DNA of 6,751 nucleotides from Bacteroidota bacterium (GTDB lineage: Bacteria > Bacteroidota > Bacteroidia > NS11-12g > UBA955), in contig RGEC01000123.1 in assembly GCA_009918425.1 (NCBI GenBank), positions 1 through 6,751 on the forward strand, in the 5' to 3' direction. This document shows, in pieces, positions 6,478-6,751 of this stretch (positions are counted from its first letter, which is position 1; the number at the start of each line of letters is the position of its first letter). The notes beneath the pieces were generated by a model. It was not told the origin of the DNA, did not search any database, and worked only from the letters and a program-made list of their open reading frames with translations. The position numbers were made by a program, and so were the translations under genes.

Positions 6478-6544
6478 CTTTGAAATCGCTGAAAAACCTT
6501 GATTTTAATGCTTATTCTGTATGTTTATAATCATGTTATGGCTT

Positions 6545-6572
6545 ATCGGATTTTCCGTGTTTTTAATCCGAT
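6545..6572. repeat. 8-bp inverted repeat in the divergent region before rseP
   Basis: ATCGGATT (6545-6552) and AATCCGAT (6565-6572) are perfect inverted arms around a 12-nt loop. The loop starts with TTCCG, so a shorter alternative hairpin CGGA-TTT-TCCG (6547-6557) can also form. Neither strand has a U-run after the stem, so it is not a convincing terminator. It lies 28-55 nt upstream of the -7 box at 6600, a fitting place for an operator. The structure is seen; the function is unknown. Confidence 0.5.
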
Positions 6573-6599
6573 TTATGGAGGTTAGCACTAAGCAGCCTG

Positions 6600-6607
6600 T
6601 ATATTTG
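6600..6607 (+). promoter_or_regulatory. Bacteroidota -7 box for rseP
   Basis: TATATTTG is an exact TAnnTTTG match ending 7 nt before the rseP ATG, so the transcript would be nearly leaderless. No clear -33 TTTG stands at the usual spacing; GTTAG at 6581-6585 is too close to count. Confidence 0.5.
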
Positions 6608-6614
6608 CAGTTTT

Positions 6615-6751
6615 ATGGGAACCCTTATTACCGTTTCACAGTTTTTACTGGCACTGTCCATCTTAATCATTCTTCATGAGCTCGGCCATTTTCTGGCAGC
6701 TCGTTTTTTTGGTATTAAGGTTGAAAAATTTTACCTATTTTTTGATGCATG
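6615..6751 (+). CDS. rseP: RseP-type site-2 intramembrane metalloprotease, 5' part only
   Basis: Only the first 45 codons are present; the gene runs off the right edge. The first transmembrane helix (about residues 4-20, LITVSQFLLALSILIIL) leads straight into HELGH (21-25), the HExxH zinc-binding motif with catalytic Glu22, as in all site-2 proteases of the inner membrane. The following segment, GIKVEKFYLFFD, resembles from memory the VEKFY-type sequence after HExxH in Bacteroidota RseP. In bacteria this protease performs regulated intramembrane cleavage, for example of anti-sigma factors after a site-1 cut, and can degrade signal-peptide remnants. Which substrate applies here cannot be seen. 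The second catalytic motif (usually NxxPxPxLDG) and the PDZ domain(s) would lie beyond the window. Confidence 0.88.
   Translation, partial: MGTLITVSQFLLALSILIILHELGHFLAARFFGIKVEKFYLFFDA

Noticed and set aside
6545..6576. Intrinsic terminator at the inverted repeat
   Set aside because: No run of U follows the stem on either strand and the loop is 12 nt; an operator is at least as likely.
6508..6585. Tiny plus-strand ORF of about 25 codons before rseP, and another frame from 6533 running into rseP
   Set aside because: Short, without recognisable features, and they cross the inverted repeat; no support as genes.

Overview
The window reads as part of a chromosome from a member of the Bacteroidota, probably a free-living or environmental lineage. 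Four things point there. Promoter-like TAnnTTTG boxes, the Bacteroidota -7 element, sit just upstream of several genes. No start codon has a usable Shine-Dalgarno sequence. A response regulator is fused to a CRP/FNR-type DNA-binding module, an arrangement I know from this phylum. The small protein at 2625-2969 and the RseP N-terminus also have a Bacteroidota look. I see no IS element, CRISPR array, tRNA, rRNA or phage gene.

Layout. Positions 1-202 are AT-rich and non-coding. They hold a cluster of nested palindromes (12-38), a TGAC-N4-GTCA dyad (116-129) and a perfect TAnnTTTG box (164-171). Next comes a two-gene signalling operon: a soluble PAS-domain sensor histidine kinase (203-1519) overlaps by 26 nt a receiver + cNMP-binding-fold + Crp-type HTH response regulator (1494-2552). 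After a 72-nt gap with a second near-identical dyad (2572-2583) lies a small protein of unknown function (2625-2969). It is followed by a large NADP-type malic enzyme with a C-terminal phosphotransacetylase-like domain (3003-5264), which has its own promoter box. A GNAT acetyltransferase (5261-5698) overlaps the malic enzyme stop by ATGA. A predicted exported protein of unknown function (5700-6461) lies on the minus strand and converges on the GNAT gene with a 1-nt gap. A 152-153 nt divergent intergenic region with an 8-bp inverted repeat then leads to the first 45 codons of rseP (6615 to the window edge), which encodes a site-2 intramembrane protease with an HELGH motif.

How the parts may work together. 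The kinase and the RR-CRP regulator form a cytoplasmic two-component system. The same 15-bp sequence (14 of 15 identical, core TGAC-AAT-GTCA) occurs in front of the kinase gene and in front of the small gene, and nowhere else that I noticed. The regulator's recognition helix keeps the Glu and Arg that read TGA-type half sites in CRP and FNR. The simplest model is that the regulator controls its own operon and the adjacent small gene. The malic enzyme, GNAT and RseP genes look like ordinary housekeeping or accessory loci with no visible tie to that circuit.

Limits. Everything was read by eye. Family assignments rest on motifs and memory, not searches. Promoters and operators are sequence-pattern inferences.
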